A stretch of DNA of 64,000 bases from Flagellimonas meridianipacifica (GTDB lineage Bacteria > Bacteroidota > Bacteroidia > Flavobacteriales > Flavobacteriaceae). The position numbers were made by a program, and so were the translations under genes. The notes beneath the pieces are model-generated. The model was given only the letters and a program-made list of their open reading frames with translations, was not told where the DNA came from and did no database searches. Below, piece by piece: positions 63,933 through 64,000 of the stretch. The stretch spans positions 1,488,001 through 1,552,000 of the forward strand of contig NZ_PVYX01000002.1 in the NCBI RefSeq assembly GCF_003001695.1, written 5' to 3'. The first letter of the stretch is position 1, and each line of letters begins with the position of its first letter.

Positions 63933-64000
63933 GTGAATTTAAAATCATTCTTTTTTTTGTTTTTGGTGTTTGTTTCAGCTTCCATTGTTGCCCAAAAGAA
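63933..64000 (+). CDS. start of an exported protein, cut by window edge
   Basis: A GTG at 63933 opens a frame that reads through the end of the window as NLKSFFFLFLVFVSASIVAQK, a typical Bacteroidetes signal peptide ending in AQ. Only 22 codons are visible, so the family cannot be named. The region 63794-63932 before it is AT-rich with no terminator that I can see, so it might be co-transcribed with the His/Cys-rich gene. Confidence 0.6.
   Translation, partial: MNLKSFFFLFLVFVSASIVAQK

Noticed and set aside
1..64000. tRNA, rRNA, CRISPR, insertion sequences, attachment sites
   Set aside because: Reading the intergenic regions on both strands showed no cloverleaf, repeat-spacer array, transposase or att-like duplication.

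Overview
This 64 kb window is a gene-dense, AT-rich stretch of chromosome from a member of the Flavobacteriaceae (Bacteroidetes), most likely a marine relative of Allomuricauda/Muricauda. The group-specific markers are a short RpoD without region 1.1, a fused LpxC-FabZ, the T9SS regulator PorX, LytTR-type signalling, repeated TAnnTTTG promoter elements in place of the usual -10 box, and almost no Shine-Dalgarno sequences. The genus is an inference. I see no rRNA, tRNA, CRISPR array, insertion sequence or prophage.

Layout. 1-4.3 kb: a truncated SF2 helicase, rpoD with its terminator, then a minus-strand group holding an HPt-like protein without its phospho-histidine, an unknown acidic protein and two tiny homologous ORFs, followed by an acyl-CoA thioesterase. 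4.4-16.3 kb: housekeeping and orphan families (a divergent Psd, DUF72, DUF2461, cysE-cysM, two membrane alpha/beta hydrolases, DUF418, a MoxR-type AAA+ ATPase with a VWA protein, DUF1853). 16.3-20.8 kb: three exported NTF2-like (DUF4440/SnoaL) proteins divergent from a LytS/LytTR two-component system. 20.9-29.1 kb: a complete histidine operon (hisG-D-C-B-H-[GNAT]-A-[DinB]-F-IE), preceded by a leader peptide with three consecutive His codons and an attenuator, and carrying a dispersed double-hairpin repeat between hisC and hisB.

29.1-39.8 kb: an SPFH protein and a large VWA membrane protein, fabG, sucD, and a lipid A cluster (lpxD, lpxC-fabZ, lpxA, efp, lpxD paralogue) behind an HD phosphohydrolase. 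39.8-49.3 kb: porX-tsaE, a 45-residue exported peptide behind an unusual hairpin region, alanine dehydrogenase, proline dehydrogenase, aroB, an Lrp regulator with a DinB protein, and an M14 carboxypeptidase. 49.5-64 kb: an XRE regulator, a lipoprotein, TerC, a fatty-acid hydroxylase-type membrane protein, topoisomerase IV (parE-parC), ychF, ferredoxin, a LuxC-like acyl-CoA reductase, serC-serA, a DUF937 protein, DUF6146 and DUF6787 families, a small His/Cys-rich exported protein, and the start of another exported protein cut by the window edge.

The genes work together in recognisable pathways: histidine, serine and cysteine synthesis (serC/serA supply serine to cysE/cysM), lipid A synthesis with FabZ/FabG fatty-acid steps, and amino-acid catabolism (Ald and proline dehydrogenase near an Lrp regulator). 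The least explained parts are the pseudo-HPt/small-ORF group next to rpoD, the NTF2-like trio beside the LytTR system, and the hairpin-preceded small peptide at 41.8-42.1 kb.
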